64,000 bases of DNA from Gyrodactylus bullatarudis (Eukaryota > Platyhelminthes > Monogenea > Gyrodactylidea > Gyrodactylidae). The notes under the pieces were generated by a model that was given only the letters and a program-made list of their open reading frames with translations, searched no databases and was not told the DNA's origin. Shown piece after piece: positions 48,591 to 58,789 of this stretch. A program made the position numbers and the translations under genes. The stretch spans positions 248,001-312,000 of the forward strand of contig SSNU01000061.1 of assembly GCA_012064415.1 (NCBI GenBank), written 5' to 3'. The number at the start of each line of letters is the position of its first letter. The stretch's first letter is position 1.

Positions 48591-50092
48591 TTCTAAATGC
48601 TTTGAGTCTCGGTGGGATCCATTAGTAAGCAGTAACATTCAGCGACATGGGCTAATCCATTACCAAATAAGACGTTCCTGTGGGATATATTGCCTAAGCA
48701 CCTAGAACGAAATATTTCTAGACACTATAGACTCTTTTTAGACATTTTTTAATAAACCCTACTTTGCTTCTTTAATTCTTCACTACACATAAATCAAGCC
48801 GGTGTGAGAGTCTGAAGAGATCTGGCGATAGAAAGCTTTACTACTACGTAATTAATTAATAGTAGTAATTATTAGTCAAAATCCTATTTTTGATATGAAG
48901 CTAGAATTAACACTCTTAAGCATCAAGGTTATAAAATGCTAATTTTTTTACCCTTTTTTCTCTTGTCAGATAAATGTTACCATGAAGACAAATCTTATTT
49001 TTCTTGATTCTTATTATTTGATTTAGGCTGTTTCTAAAGCGACTCAATCTCCTAAGGTCTGATCTGAAAGCTCTCGATCGATCCAATAAAATAAGTAAGC
49101 TTTGGACATAATTTTAAATCTATTCATTCCATAATTGAATGAGATGCAATGTTCTTGCCCATCTAACCAAAAGATTTATTTTGTAACAAAATAAAATTTA
49201 CATGAAACTTGAAATTCATCGATTCGACTATGAGTAGAAATAAATCTACATATTTTTTTATCAGTAGAAAATCAATTTGCCTGCCCGTAGTTGTCTGTCA
49301 ACAAATGACAAATTTGACAAAAAAGTGTAACCTTTTACAGTTAGTTTCATTATGTAAACTTTATATTCAAAACCGACTGTACATTTTTTAATCTCCTGGT
49401 ATTCTCTCAATTCTATACAGCTTATGATGATTAATTCATTAAATGGGAATAAATATTCATATACACACAGACTACTCTATGCACTAATACTCTTGTATAT
49501 CAATGTACAATGATAAAATATATACGTACGTACAATACAACCAGAGGGACCAATCAAAATTGAAAAACATAAATTATCCACAACACGTCGTATACTAACA
49601 CAAGTGGTGTAGCTTTCACATGAAGGGGGGAGCTGTGTGTAGAAAGGATAAAATCGATGGATGGATGAATATCACTTCCCATTATTCACTCGTTAGACTG
49701 CTAGTAAATTGAAAAAAGAAATGCAAGAAATCAATAAGTTCAGGAGTTTTAATAAAAAATGTCGATTCATTATTTTCAATCAAAAAATCCTTCAAAAATA
49801 TTATAAAATATTAAAATTGCATCATGAAATTTTCTCCATTATTACTTTAGTTCTATCATATATATATATATATAGGTTAACATTTTTTGAAGGATTTCTT
49901 AGAAAAAATACATGCCAAATTCGAATTAGGGTTGTTTATAGGTTTCATGATGTTTAAATTCCTTGATAGCACTTGACACTCACGAAAACTAATGTCGAGA
50001 GATGAAGGATTTGTGTTCTATTTATCGTAGTTATTGAAAAAAGGTTAGGGAAACGGGATTCATATGATGTTAGGCGATAAAAAAGAGGGATT
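48591..50092. other. Intergenic; includes a (TA)n microsatellite
   Basis: AT-rich flank downstream of the innexin gene. A (TA)n tract lies near 49857-49875. Nothing else recognised. Confidence 0.45.
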
Positions 50093-51591
50093 TTAAACAT
50101 TAGCAGATTGATATGCCATTCTCGGTGGGTACTTGTTGCTAGTCGCATCATTGGAATGAACACTGATGGGCTTTTCCAAATTGTCATCGCAATAGTCGTC
50201 CATGGGATTCTCATTAAACTTTTTCTTGCCGGCAATGTCGCCGCCATTCAATGGGACTGGAGCATTTGGAAGTTTTCCATTCTTGGGATAACTAGGAGGA
50301 ATTTTACTTATTGTACGTCGACCTCTAAAGTCCTTGTTGACATAATCCTTTGAATAACGATTAAATAGACAACAAACAATCTCCACTGTGACCATATCCC
50401 CAGCATTCATGGACAACATTCGAAGGATGAAATTGCCATCGGAGCGTAGGAATTTCTCAATAAATGAATTGATTATTTGACTTTGTTTGACATCTTCCCG
50501 GCGATAGGCATCGGCCATCTTCAAGAACCTCTTAATAAAATGTCTCTGACGATGTTTGGGTCCCATACGAAAAGCCCACAATGGGATACTAACCAGGGTC
50601 ATGATTAAAACGAAAGAGATGAAAAAGTAGAGAAAGATGAAAATCTTCTCGTTCAGCATGTTGATGGGTAGGACACATTGAGCAAAGATTTTGTTATTTG
50701 ATCCGACATTTTGCATAGAATGACGACATATTCCGATTCTGGGGAAGATTTGAGTTTCTGTCCATTGGCGACCATTAATTAAATCACCAAGAAGACGGTA
50801 GCCAAACCAAAAGTATCCCTCGTAAGCGTCAAATCTGAGAAATCTGTACATGATGAACAATTCAACTAGGCCAATAATAACATAGAGGACCTTGACAGCA
50901 ATATAGTAGAATATTAAATTATTTCCACGACGTTTGGCAGGCATTAAATTTGCAAGTTTATTAGTAATTCTATCACTATTTGGATCAAATTCTTTGAGGC
51001 CTCTTCGGCTAAAGAGTAAGAGTTCAAGGCTTCTAGCGATGTGCTGAATGTTTTTATCGCGATTATCACCGTCTTCTTTGCTCGTGACATTTGCCATTTT
51101 GACAAGACCCTCTAGATCTGTGCCAGTTCGATTATAAACGTAGATAGACCAGATAATTCTTGGTAAATAAAAGAGGATTGCTTTTAATCCCAAGACAAGG
51201 GGTACCCATTGGTAGTAATCTGAAAGAATATAAAATAAGCCAGGTTTACTTTTGCAATTCAATAGGTTAACTAACTCATTTGAATTGGCTTCATTTCGTC
51301 CCACTTGTGATCTTCATGTGGTACTGCTCCTTCTGACATATTCCAAGGATAAGTGCCTTCGACCCAGCACAAGTTTGTTACATATTGCTCTGCATTAGCA
51401 CCGGACAATGTGTTTGGAAAGTAACAAACTAATGGAGCCATAAAGTATTGTCGAACTGTCACGAGGATCATACAGAGTAATAGAGCAATAACATTCCATT
51501 GAAAGTTCGCTTTATCGGCCAAATCTTCGATGCCGATAAAGTTAACTGCAGAGAATGTATTGATGTAGGAAAGAAACTCGCTTGCGACCAT
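50093..51591 (-). CDS. Innexin gap-junction protein
   Basis: Four-pass protein forming invertebrate gap junctions. Two exons, 51591-51276 and 51219-50093, around a 56 bp intron; 480 residues (family about 350-480). The signature NYYQWVPLVL spans the splice, with the intron inside its first codon. TM1 precedes the first extracellular loop with its Cys residues (PLVCYFP and NLCWVEGTY). TM2 follows YYQWVP, then a cytoplasmic loop with basic residues and TM3 (IAVKVLYVIIGLVELFIMY). The second extracellular loop has GICRHSMQ and FAQCVLPIN, then TM4 (EKIFIFLYFFISFVLIM). The C-terminus is long and charged with KKK and Pro-rich parts. All four loop cysteines of the family are present. Flatworms and other protostomes carry many paralogues, so no number is given. 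Confidence 0.95.
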
Positions 51592-52259
51592 GCAATTAAT
51601 GTAAGAATGACTGAATTAGAATTGAAATTAACAAAGAACTCATCATTTTAAACAGCCAATCAAAGTGGAGTATTTTGGACCAATAGAAATTCATTTTTAG
51701 ACATGACCTAAGGTCACACTATGACTAGCCTTTATGACTAAGATTTCTTCTTCATCTGAATAAAGACTAGACAAAAGAATTTTTCTTTAGTATTTCGACA
51801 CTTAAAGACGAGACTGACGGAAATATTATGTCAAAAAGTTATTTAAACAATTGAAATACAATTTAAATAGATTTTAATTACTAAATGAGTGTTAATATGA
51901 CTAAAGAATAAAGTGGTTAATTGATAATCCTAGCGTAAAGGAAATCTATTTTAAAGTAATAAAACCAAAAATTATCCTCTTAAACTATGAAAGAATTAGT
52001 GTAACCATTATATTTATTAAGATATATGATGCATTAAAGTTTTAAAATTGAAGTCTCTACAACAGATGCTTAAATTATTTCATAATTTAAACGATGCTAT
52101 CATTGTGAATATTCTTGATTATTGACAATAATTTATTATATTACACTAAGTGCTCCAAATTTAAATGTTAAGTCAAATAAAAACAAAATCTAATTTAATT
52201 TCCAGTTTTGTTTAAGTTTTAACTCGTGATAAATTTATGATAATTTGATTTCATGTTTC
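51592..52259. promoter_or_regulatory. Divergent intergenic region, innexin / ATG10
   Basis: 668 bp separating head-to-head start codons. AT-rich; it should contain both promoters. No specific element identified. Confidence 0.35.
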
Positions 52260-52781
52260 ATGAATGCTTTACCCTTCTGTGCTACTGAAGACTCGTTCAA
52301 TAGCCAAATTTCCAGAATTTACTCTTTAATTATACGTGAGAATTCAGAAAACTGGAATTTGAAAGAAAACTGGACCAAATCGTTGGAATTAACTCATCGA
52401 AAAGAAATTCTCTTGGATAACGAAACATGCTTCATATCATTTCTGTTTTTATTTTCTCAATCCTTCAATGCTCCTTGTCTCTATTTAAAAATTCAAGATA
52501 TAAATGGAAGTTCATTAAATCATGATAAACTTCTGAAGGGATTGATAACCGTGAATAAAAATCTCAAAGATAGTGATATAATTAATTTCATTTCTCCAAT
52601 AGAACATCCTTACGACAATTATCCATTGTACTGGCTTCATCCCTGTCAAACTGAAAAATTTCTCATGGAGTTTGATTCTTCTCTCCAAGCAAACTCGATT
52701 TATATCTGGTTGTCAACCATAGGAGTTTTATTCCACATAAAGTTTCCTGATGCATTTTATCATGAAAACCCCAATCAATAA
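52260..52781 (+). CDS. ATG10: ATG10-like E2 enzyme of autophagy
   Basis: ATG10 conjugates ATG12 to ATG5 during autophagosome formation. Intronless, 173 residues from the ATG at 52260; a TTG 15 bases earlier lies in the same frame. The catalytic motif is clear: LYWLHPCQTEKF, where HPC holds the active-site Cys, in the same context as family VLHPCKTNEF. Upstream is the E2-like strand region APCLYLKIQDINGSSL (family VPVLYFRACFLDGRPL) and ISPIEHPYDNYPL (family ITQQEHPILGQPF). Downstream is YIWLSTIGVLFHIKFPDAFY (family YITSWLSIVGPVVGLNLPLSY). Length is slightly below the 220-residue human protein. Confidence 0.88.
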   Translation: MNALPFCATEDSFNSQISRIYSLIIRENSENWNLKENWTKSLELTHRKEILLDNETCFISFLFLFSQSFNAPCLYLKIQDINGSSLNHDKLLKGLITVNKNLKDSDIINFISPIEHPYDNYPLYWLHPCQTEKFLMEFDSSLQANSIYIWLSTIGVLFHIKFPDAFYHENPNQ

Positions 52782-52872
52782 CACTCGAATTCATTCAATG
52801 TTTACTACAAAATTATTTCTGTGCTGCAATTGCATCACATTTTAGTGAATCTCAGTCTGAGAAACTTTCACG

Positions 52873-53638
52873 ATGAAATGTGAGTTGACTGAATTTAGGC
52901 TTTTTAGGTATAATTGAAAAAAACTCATCTGAATCTGTTATGTGATATGTTTTCATATGATCATGTTGTAAATGTGACATTTGTATTCGATATTGATTGG
53001 AATATTGAAAAAAAAATTTGTCAATATACTTATTTATTTGTATCAAAATATAATTCTTTCATAAATAAAAATTTAATTTATCTCTCATTAGTTATTATTA
53101 CAGGAGTAAGCTTCTCGATATCAAATAACAATAATATATTTATTAGGCTAGTAAAAAGACTCTGAACAATATACTGGAAAGAATCAAGAAGAAGTCTCGT
53201 AAAGTTAAGAAAAAAAGTGATTTACACGAGGAAAAAATCCCCCTCTTGATCAATCTTCTCAGTCAGATCTCTGATAGATGGAATGAAATCAAAGATATCA
53301 AATTTGTCAGTTGCTCAACTTCCCTAAACCTTATGCAGAGTGGCCTGGAAGGAAATTTCAAAAAGACCAGCTCCCTCTTCGATTCCACAACGGATATAAT
53401 TGTATTCGAAAATGAATTTGTCAAATACTCTTTTCAGTATGTCAATAATATTTAATAAATACAGAATAATGATTGATAATTGATTCACACATGCAGGCTA
53501 GAAGAAATCAAAAGTATTCGTAAAATTATTGACTCTTCCAACAAAATCTATCCGTGGAGTAAACCAGAGGCAGCCTCCTGGTGGCAGAATCAATTCGGAA
53601 ATGAGTTTGTTATCTTTGGATTAATTTACTTTTATTAA
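52873..53638 (+). CDS. Small helical protein, possible Cbl 4-helix relative
   Basis: Three inferred exons, 52873-52907, 53152-53436 and 53497-53638, introns 244 and 60 bp, 153 residues. The first exon is supported by ATG, matching phase and a GTATAA donor. The protein is predominantly helical, with a basic segment (RIKKKSRKVKKK). The C-terminal part, ending KPEAASWWQNQFGNE, and the preceding helix (SFQLEEIKSIRKII) resemble the end of the Cbl four-helix bundle and start of its EF-hand (TKADAAEFWRKAFGE). No SH2 or RING is found downstream, so this is either a divergent short protein or a fragment. The 3' end is uncertain; another splice at 53567 could extend it by about 20 different codons. It starts 91 bp after ATG10 on the same strand. 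Confidence 0.45.
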
Positions 53639-53975
53639 TAATCTCAATTCAATAGAGGTAGACAAGTCTTTTGAATATCAGAGTTATTCATGCATAATCA
53701 GTATTGATAATCTATACATTCAAAAGTGAATTTAGTCATTTTTTGAATTATTCCAAAATAAGTTTAATAGGAAAATTTTTTAAATGGAATCTGAAATCTT
53801 CAACAAAATTTAGTAAAAAAATTAGTAAAAGTAGATTGATAATTGGAATAAAAACAACCTTTTTTCCAAAGCCTCTTCCAGACGTTTCGGTACTGATTTA
53901 GTCAGGTACCTTCTTCAGTAAATTGTTCAGTGGAATTGTTTAACAAGTTAACCAAAATGGGAATAGAATTTTTCG
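53639..53975. other. 3' flank; no gene seen
   Basis: AT-rich, only a chance frame. It borders the LTR-like repeat. Confidence 0.35.
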
Positions 53976-54219
53976 GTAACACTTCGATAGAAGTTCAGCG
54001 TAAATTTTCTGTTTTAGGGGGGTGAATGCGATAACCAATGAGATTTGAGCAAATAATTTTTACGTGTAAAACACTGAAATAACTCAAGGGGGGATCAGTA
54101 GAAACAAAAAGAAGGGCCAATCAGATTAATTATCATCATTTCTTGTAATTTTTGTATATAAATCTGGCATGTAAAAGCTGAAGAGTATGCCACGAAATAA
54201 AGCGCTATTCTTTTAACAA
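53976..54219 (+). repeat. LTR-like repeat, copy 1
   Basis: Its first 125 bp (53977-54101) recur at 55265-55388 with about ten differences. It starts at TAACACTTCGAT; the second copy starts TGTAACAC, as LTRs often do. It continues into a stretch with TATATAAATC and AATAAAG and a possible CA end near 54219, consistent with a solo LTR. No internal retrotransposon genes are seen, so the LTR identity is an inference. Confidence 0.55.
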
Positions 54220-54682
54220 ACCTGGCATCACCTTTCTTTATCAATTCTTTTATTGCTCAGATAAAATCAGAGGTTAATCAACACCTCTCAAACAATATTT
54301 GAAGATTGTTGATTTGAAAATCATCAGAGTCAATTTTATGAAAATTAATATAATTCTTTTAAAAATTTAAAATATTCCTATATTTTCAGCCTGAAATTTT
54401 TCTTTATTTACTTCGATAAAGCAGATTTTGCTAATTATTAAAATAATTTTTTAAAATCCAGTTTATGAGAAATTTTAAAGGATTAATTTTTATCTATGAG
54501 ATGAAAAAAATTGATCGAAAAATAGCTATATTTTTTAAATGAAAAATAATAAATATTTTTAGAGATTGTTTTGCTAACAAGAATTTAACACATGGTTCTC
54601 AAAGTTGTGAAATAATGAATTCTTTCGAAATATTATTATAAATATATCAATGGAAATTTAAAATTTGAGTAGCAACAAAAAA

Positions 54683-55140
54683 ATGATCAAAAGAAATACA
54701 ATATTTTTACTTAGTCTGTAAGTTTCATAATTTGAAATTTTAGAATTTTAATGACTACACGTTGTATGTTGCATTTTGGCGAAGGACTTGGTTGTGTGAT
54801 TGGAGGAGCAGATATTGCGCAGCAAGAAATTCAGGAATTGTTCAAGGACGCATTCAACAATACTCTTCCAGAAATAGGTGGAAGTTTAGGATTCATGATA
54901 CTCACTAGAGTGAGCAAAGGCTTAATTAATTTTGTTGACAAAAGTGCAAAAGTTGAAGGATGTCAAAAAGGCATGCAGGTACTCACAGAAGTTCTTAATC
55001 AATTCTCAAATGAGACTTCTATAGAAGAAGTTAAAAAATCTTTGGATATGGATGCGAACTCTGACATAGAGACTGATGATGATTCTGAACTTCTAGAACT
55101 TGCAGATGAACTCAGTCGAAAGACTTGGTTTAAATCTTAA
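54683..55140 (+). CDS. Small secreted protein, unknown family
   Basis: Two exons, 54683-54717 and 54744-55140, around a 26 bp GT-AG intron; 143 residues. Without the intron the frame starts at an internal ATG; with it the product gains a textbook signal peptide: basic MIKRN, then TIFLLSLILM, with a likely cleavage near TTRC. The mature part has three Cys (RCML, GLGCVIGG, VEGCQKG), a glycine-rich start, an amphipathic helical middle and an acidic tail (DMDANSDIETDDDSELLELADEL). No known domain recognised. It is flanked on both sides by direct copies of an LTR-like repeat. It could be a gland or tegument secretion; that is speculation. Confidence 0.65.
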
Positions 55141-55264
55141 ATAAAAAGTGTACCTGGATTTAATTTTACTACAAGATGTAATAAATGAAAAATTATAGTA
55201 ATTACAGTGAATTCTCTAATAATTGTTTATAAAAAAGACCAACTCGATTTATAAAAATAATCTG

Positions 55265-55388
55265 TAACACTTCGATAAAAGTTCAGCGCAAATTTTCTGT
55301 TTTAGGGGGGTGAATGCGATAACTAATGAGATTTGAGCGAATAATTTTTACGTGTAAAACCCTGAAATAACTCAAGGGGGATCAGTAG
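55265..55388 (+). repeat. LTR-like repeat, copy 2 (partial)
   Basis: About 124 bp matching 53977-54101 in the same orientation, starting with TGTAACACTTCGATAAAAG and ending at GGGGGATCAGTAG. The 3' part present in copy 1 is missing. Confidence 0.7.
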
Positions 55389-55637
55389 TTTATTAGAATA
55401 CACCTTTAATACACCAAATTCATACTTCGGATGAGGTTCAGGATAAACTCCTTTGTTTTGATTAATTTTATATTATAATTTTGGCTGGAAATTTTTTATT
55501 AAATTATAACCCATTAATTAATTGAGTTTGATTTAGGTTTAATTAAATATCCAGCTTATAATATCATTGGTTCATTTCTATCATCTTCAAATCTATATAA
55601 TATGATTGACACCTGATGGTCTGTCATAAACCACATC

Positions 55638-56470
55638 ATGGAACTGAATGATAATGAGATATGGACTTTGTGCAATTCAGAAGCTCTCGCTAGGGATTTC
55701 TTTGTACGAAATGATTTCATGGATATTTCCTTGAATCCTTGTCCTCATTCCGGTTGTAATGGTTATCGAAAGATATCAAATCGCCGTCCAAACTTCAAAA
55801 GGTGCTCTAGATGTGGTCGTGGTGTATCTATTTTCAGAGGTAACTAAATTCATCTTAACTTTTAGGAACCTTTTTATCACAAAAATTTATCAATGGTGAT
55901 CCAGTTGTCGTTTTACTTTGCTTCGGGAATACCCTGTTCAGAAATAATTAGCAAAATCTGTATTACCCATGAGACTATAGTAAGATACTTCGAGCTGCTT
56001 CTAACGAGGATAGAATAGGAGGAAATGGACACGTTGTTGAGATCGATGAAACTAAGATTTCTAAACGAAAGTACAACAGGGGTCGAATTCTCAGAAACGA
56101 ATGGATTATTGGAGCTTTTGATAGAGAGACAAGAAAAGTAAAACTTGCTATCGTCACTCGTAGAGATCAGCAAAAAATTAATAAATTCCTAGACGAAAAT
56201 ATAGTACCTGGATCAACACTTATTTCAGATGAATGGAGAGGTTACTCAGAATGGGCAACAGCTGGGTTCTGGCACATAACAATAAACCATAGTATGTACT
56301 ACGTTAATCCTAGGGCCCCGTCCATACACACGAACACAATTGAAAGATTTTGGAGAACGCTCAAAGAAAAAATCCCCAAAGGTATTTCTATGTGTAGGAC
56401 TGCAGCTAGAGTAGAAATTTTTCAATGTCTTCATAATAATTCTCCTCTTCAATTGTGGCTCATCTCTTAG
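55638..56470 (+). pseudogene. Merlin / IS1595-like transposase with a 26 bp intron
   Basis: Exon 55638-55839 encodes an N-terminal zinc ribbon (CPHSGC...CSRCG). A 26 bp GT-AG intron (55840-55865) restores the RGTFLS motif typical of this superfamily. The DDE catalytic region follows: VEIDETKISKRKYNRGR, GAFDRETRKVKLAIV, LISDEWRGYS and NTIERFWRTLKEKI, so Asp, Asp and Glu are present. Between 55920 and 56020 the frame shifts twice; the second shift could be a 29 bp intron starting GTAAGATAC at about 55979, the first needs a 1-base indel. I therefore class it as probably inactive. The stop codon coincides with the boundary to piggyBac sequence, so the 3' terminal repeat appears lost. Confidence 0.85.
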
Positions 56471-58340
56471 AAGATCTTTTTGAAGAGTAGTTTCCTATAA
56501 GTTGATCCAAGGTGTCAACTCCTCCTTTGGTCTGGTTATGATATTGTATCATTTCTGATTTGTTTCCTGAATCATTTGGGGTTTGATGAAGAGTTGACAA
56601 GATCAGAACTGGTTTGTTCTTTTTCTGTCCGCAACGCATGATGGAAACAGACTCGTTGTGTATACGTTACCGATAATCTTGTTACTCTTGATAGTCTCAA
56701 GACTCCCTGGCAAATCAGTTAAACTTGTTACTAGTAACAAGATTAACTGAAAGCCAGTTAAACTTGTTACTCGGTTTCAAGATTATCTGATAGTCTCAAG
56801 AATACCAGTAGAAATGAAAACTATATCTGTGTGATATTATCTAGAGTTATAACCTCAAACTTCATATTCATTTTCAATCCATACGAAATATATTAACTAA
56901 TCAGTTTATCAACTTTCATCTATAATCTAAACTTTTACCAAATCTTTGGGATCTAGTAAATTTTTCAAAATAATCCTTCGAGTCTTTCTCCTATTTATAG
57001 TTAGTTTTTTGTTTGAAAAGTAACCAAATACACTTTTGAAAAGAGATTCTGAAAAATCCTAGGGGTATTATGATTCATAACTGAGTGATTTTTAAAAGTT
57101 CTTAACCTGTCATTATTAAATGACTTTCTAAATTCTGAAAGTCAAAAAATTAGTTATTGTCAGTTGAACTTACTAGTAACAAGATTCCCGGGATTCATGA
57201 GACTGTCAGATAATTTTGAAACCGAGTAACAAGTTTAACTGATTTGCCAGGGAGTCTTGAGACTATCAAGAGTAACAAGATTACCGATTATATAATGAAG
57301 TGTGTTTAGCTCAATTTTTGAATTTTGATACGACACAGGCAAGAAGGTTCTATTCTTACGGCATGTGCCTACAATAGCTGTTTTCTTCTGAGTGAGATAT
57401 TTTGCTAAGTTCAAAGTTGTAAAAAAATTATCGCACATTACAGTTCTCCCTTGATTTATAAACGGTTGCATCATTTCTTTGACGACTCTTTCTTCTTGAC
57501 CCTGTTTGATTGTGTTATTCTCCTTGCCAATATAGATCTGAGCGTTACATAAATAGGCTGTCTTTGCATCACATGCAGCCCAAACTTTGATACCATATTT
57601 ACAAGGCTTTGATGGCATGTAAACTTTGAATGGACAACGACCACGGAAACTAATGAGCTGTTCATCAATTGTCATTTGTTCTGATGGTATATACGAATCT
57701 TGACAATTTTTGATAAAGCGATCCAAAAAAATGCGTATTGGTGCTAATTTGTCTCTATTCACTCCCATATTACGTTGTAGTTTATCATCAAAGCGAATAA
57801 ACTGTTTCAAGGTACAAAATCTCGAATACGACATGGCTTGTTGTACTAGACGATCACCTTCGTGTTCATCCCTCAGCTCTTCAAGATCCATATATGTAGA
57901 GCAATACCGATCCAACATTTGAGTTCCATGCTAGTAATTCTAGAGCATTTTCTGTTGCTTGCATCCATATAGTTATTCGTGTATGTAACAATATCATTCA
58001 ACATGAAATGGTCTATGAAGAGGGAGAGAAACTCTTCAGGGTCAATCATTTTTCTTGATTTGTGAGACAGTCCAGGTGTGAATCGACAAATATTTTCTGA
58101 CTTTGTTCTTCCAACTATCCTTTGGATGGAATAATGAATGGAGCCGCATTTTGATATCAGTTCAGATCTGACAGATACATCCAATATCGAAATTTCGTTA
58201 TCGTCTTCAGAATCTTCAGTATTTTCGATTATTTCATCAATTTCACTGTCATCACTAGAACTTGAGCCAACATTTGAATCGTGGATTTCATCTCGAAACA
58301 ATGTAAGAAATTATTCTGTTACGTCTTTCGTGTAGCTCAT
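56471..58340 (-). pseudogene. piggyBac transposase pseudogene, interrupted
   Basis: Reads minus strand from ATG at 58340. An in-frame TAA occurs after nine codons, then an acidic N-terminus, then the DDE domain. A frameshift near 57890-57920 joins the ELKCWIGIALHIWILK block to LRDEHEGDRLVQQAMS. Downstream are KLAPIRIFLDRF, YIPSEQMTIDEQLISFRGRC, KYGIKVWAACD and VMCDNFFTTLNLA, all piggyBac hallmarks. At 57288 a 608 bp inverted-repeat element is inserted. The C-terminal part resumes on its far side (VLILSTLHQTPND, YHNQTKGGVDTLDQLIGNYSS) and stops at the Merlin boundary. An 18-bp palindrome GGGGTCATTTTTGACCCC (about 58394-58411) lies just upstream, as near piggyBac ends. Confidence 0.92.
56675..57282. 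mobile_element. 608 bp inverted-repeat element nested in piggyBac relic
   Basis: Long terminal inverted repeats starting AATCTTGTTACTCTTGATAG; the arms are about 100 bp or more, the left one containing an extra segment of about 38 bp made of smaller repeats of the same motif. Flanked by a 6-bp direct repeat ACCGAT (56669-56674 and 57283-57288), the likely target-site duplication. No coding capacity. It divides the piggyBac reading frame, so it inserted later. Confidence 0.88.
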
Positions 58341-58558
58341 TGGTTTTATTTATAAAATGTATTTGTTTTGTCAAAAATATTATGATGAAATATGGGGTCA
58401 TTTTTGACCCCAGTTAGAATGTGTTAGCTATTAGAAGGCTTGTAATACATCTGACAGCGAAAAAGAAAAATATCGAAAAACATGTTCTTAAATTATTACT
58501 TATAGAATTCATAGTCGTTAGAACGAGTGTTTTTTAAATTTATTTTACTATTAGGAAG

Positions 58559-58789
58559 TTGTCAACAAGATCGCATGATCATCTCAATAAAGATACCGCG
58601 GTGACCAGACATCTAAAACAGGAAAACCATGCTGCTTCAATTTCTAATTTTTCCATCTTAAACAAAAACCCAGGGGATGACAGCACAGATGTGTGGGTGA
58701 AGGAGAAATTTTTCATCAACATGTATAAACCTAATTTGTGTGTTCAAAAGAATTATTCGTTTAATCTTCAACTACCATGGCCTATGTGA
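58559..58789 (+). pseudogene. Penelope-like element GIY-YIG end fragment (probable)
   Basis: A 76-codon frame opening without ATG reads DHLNKDTAVTRHLKQENH, then SNFSILNKNPGDD, WVKEKFFINMYKPNLCVQ and SFNLQLPW. This resembles the C-terminal GIY-YIG endonuclease part of Penelope-like retroelements and related GIY-YIG proteins (R..DHL.. S.VT.H, ..IL.., W.KEK..I..YKP.LN). No upstream reverse transcriptase is visible, so it is a truncated copy. Identification is from pattern memory only. Confidence 0.5.

Noticed and set aside
57863..57921. A 29-bp GT-AG segment that could remove the piggyBac frameshift
   Set aside because: Splicing it would delete conserved transposase residues (GIALHIWILK), so a simple frameshift in a pseudogene is more likely.
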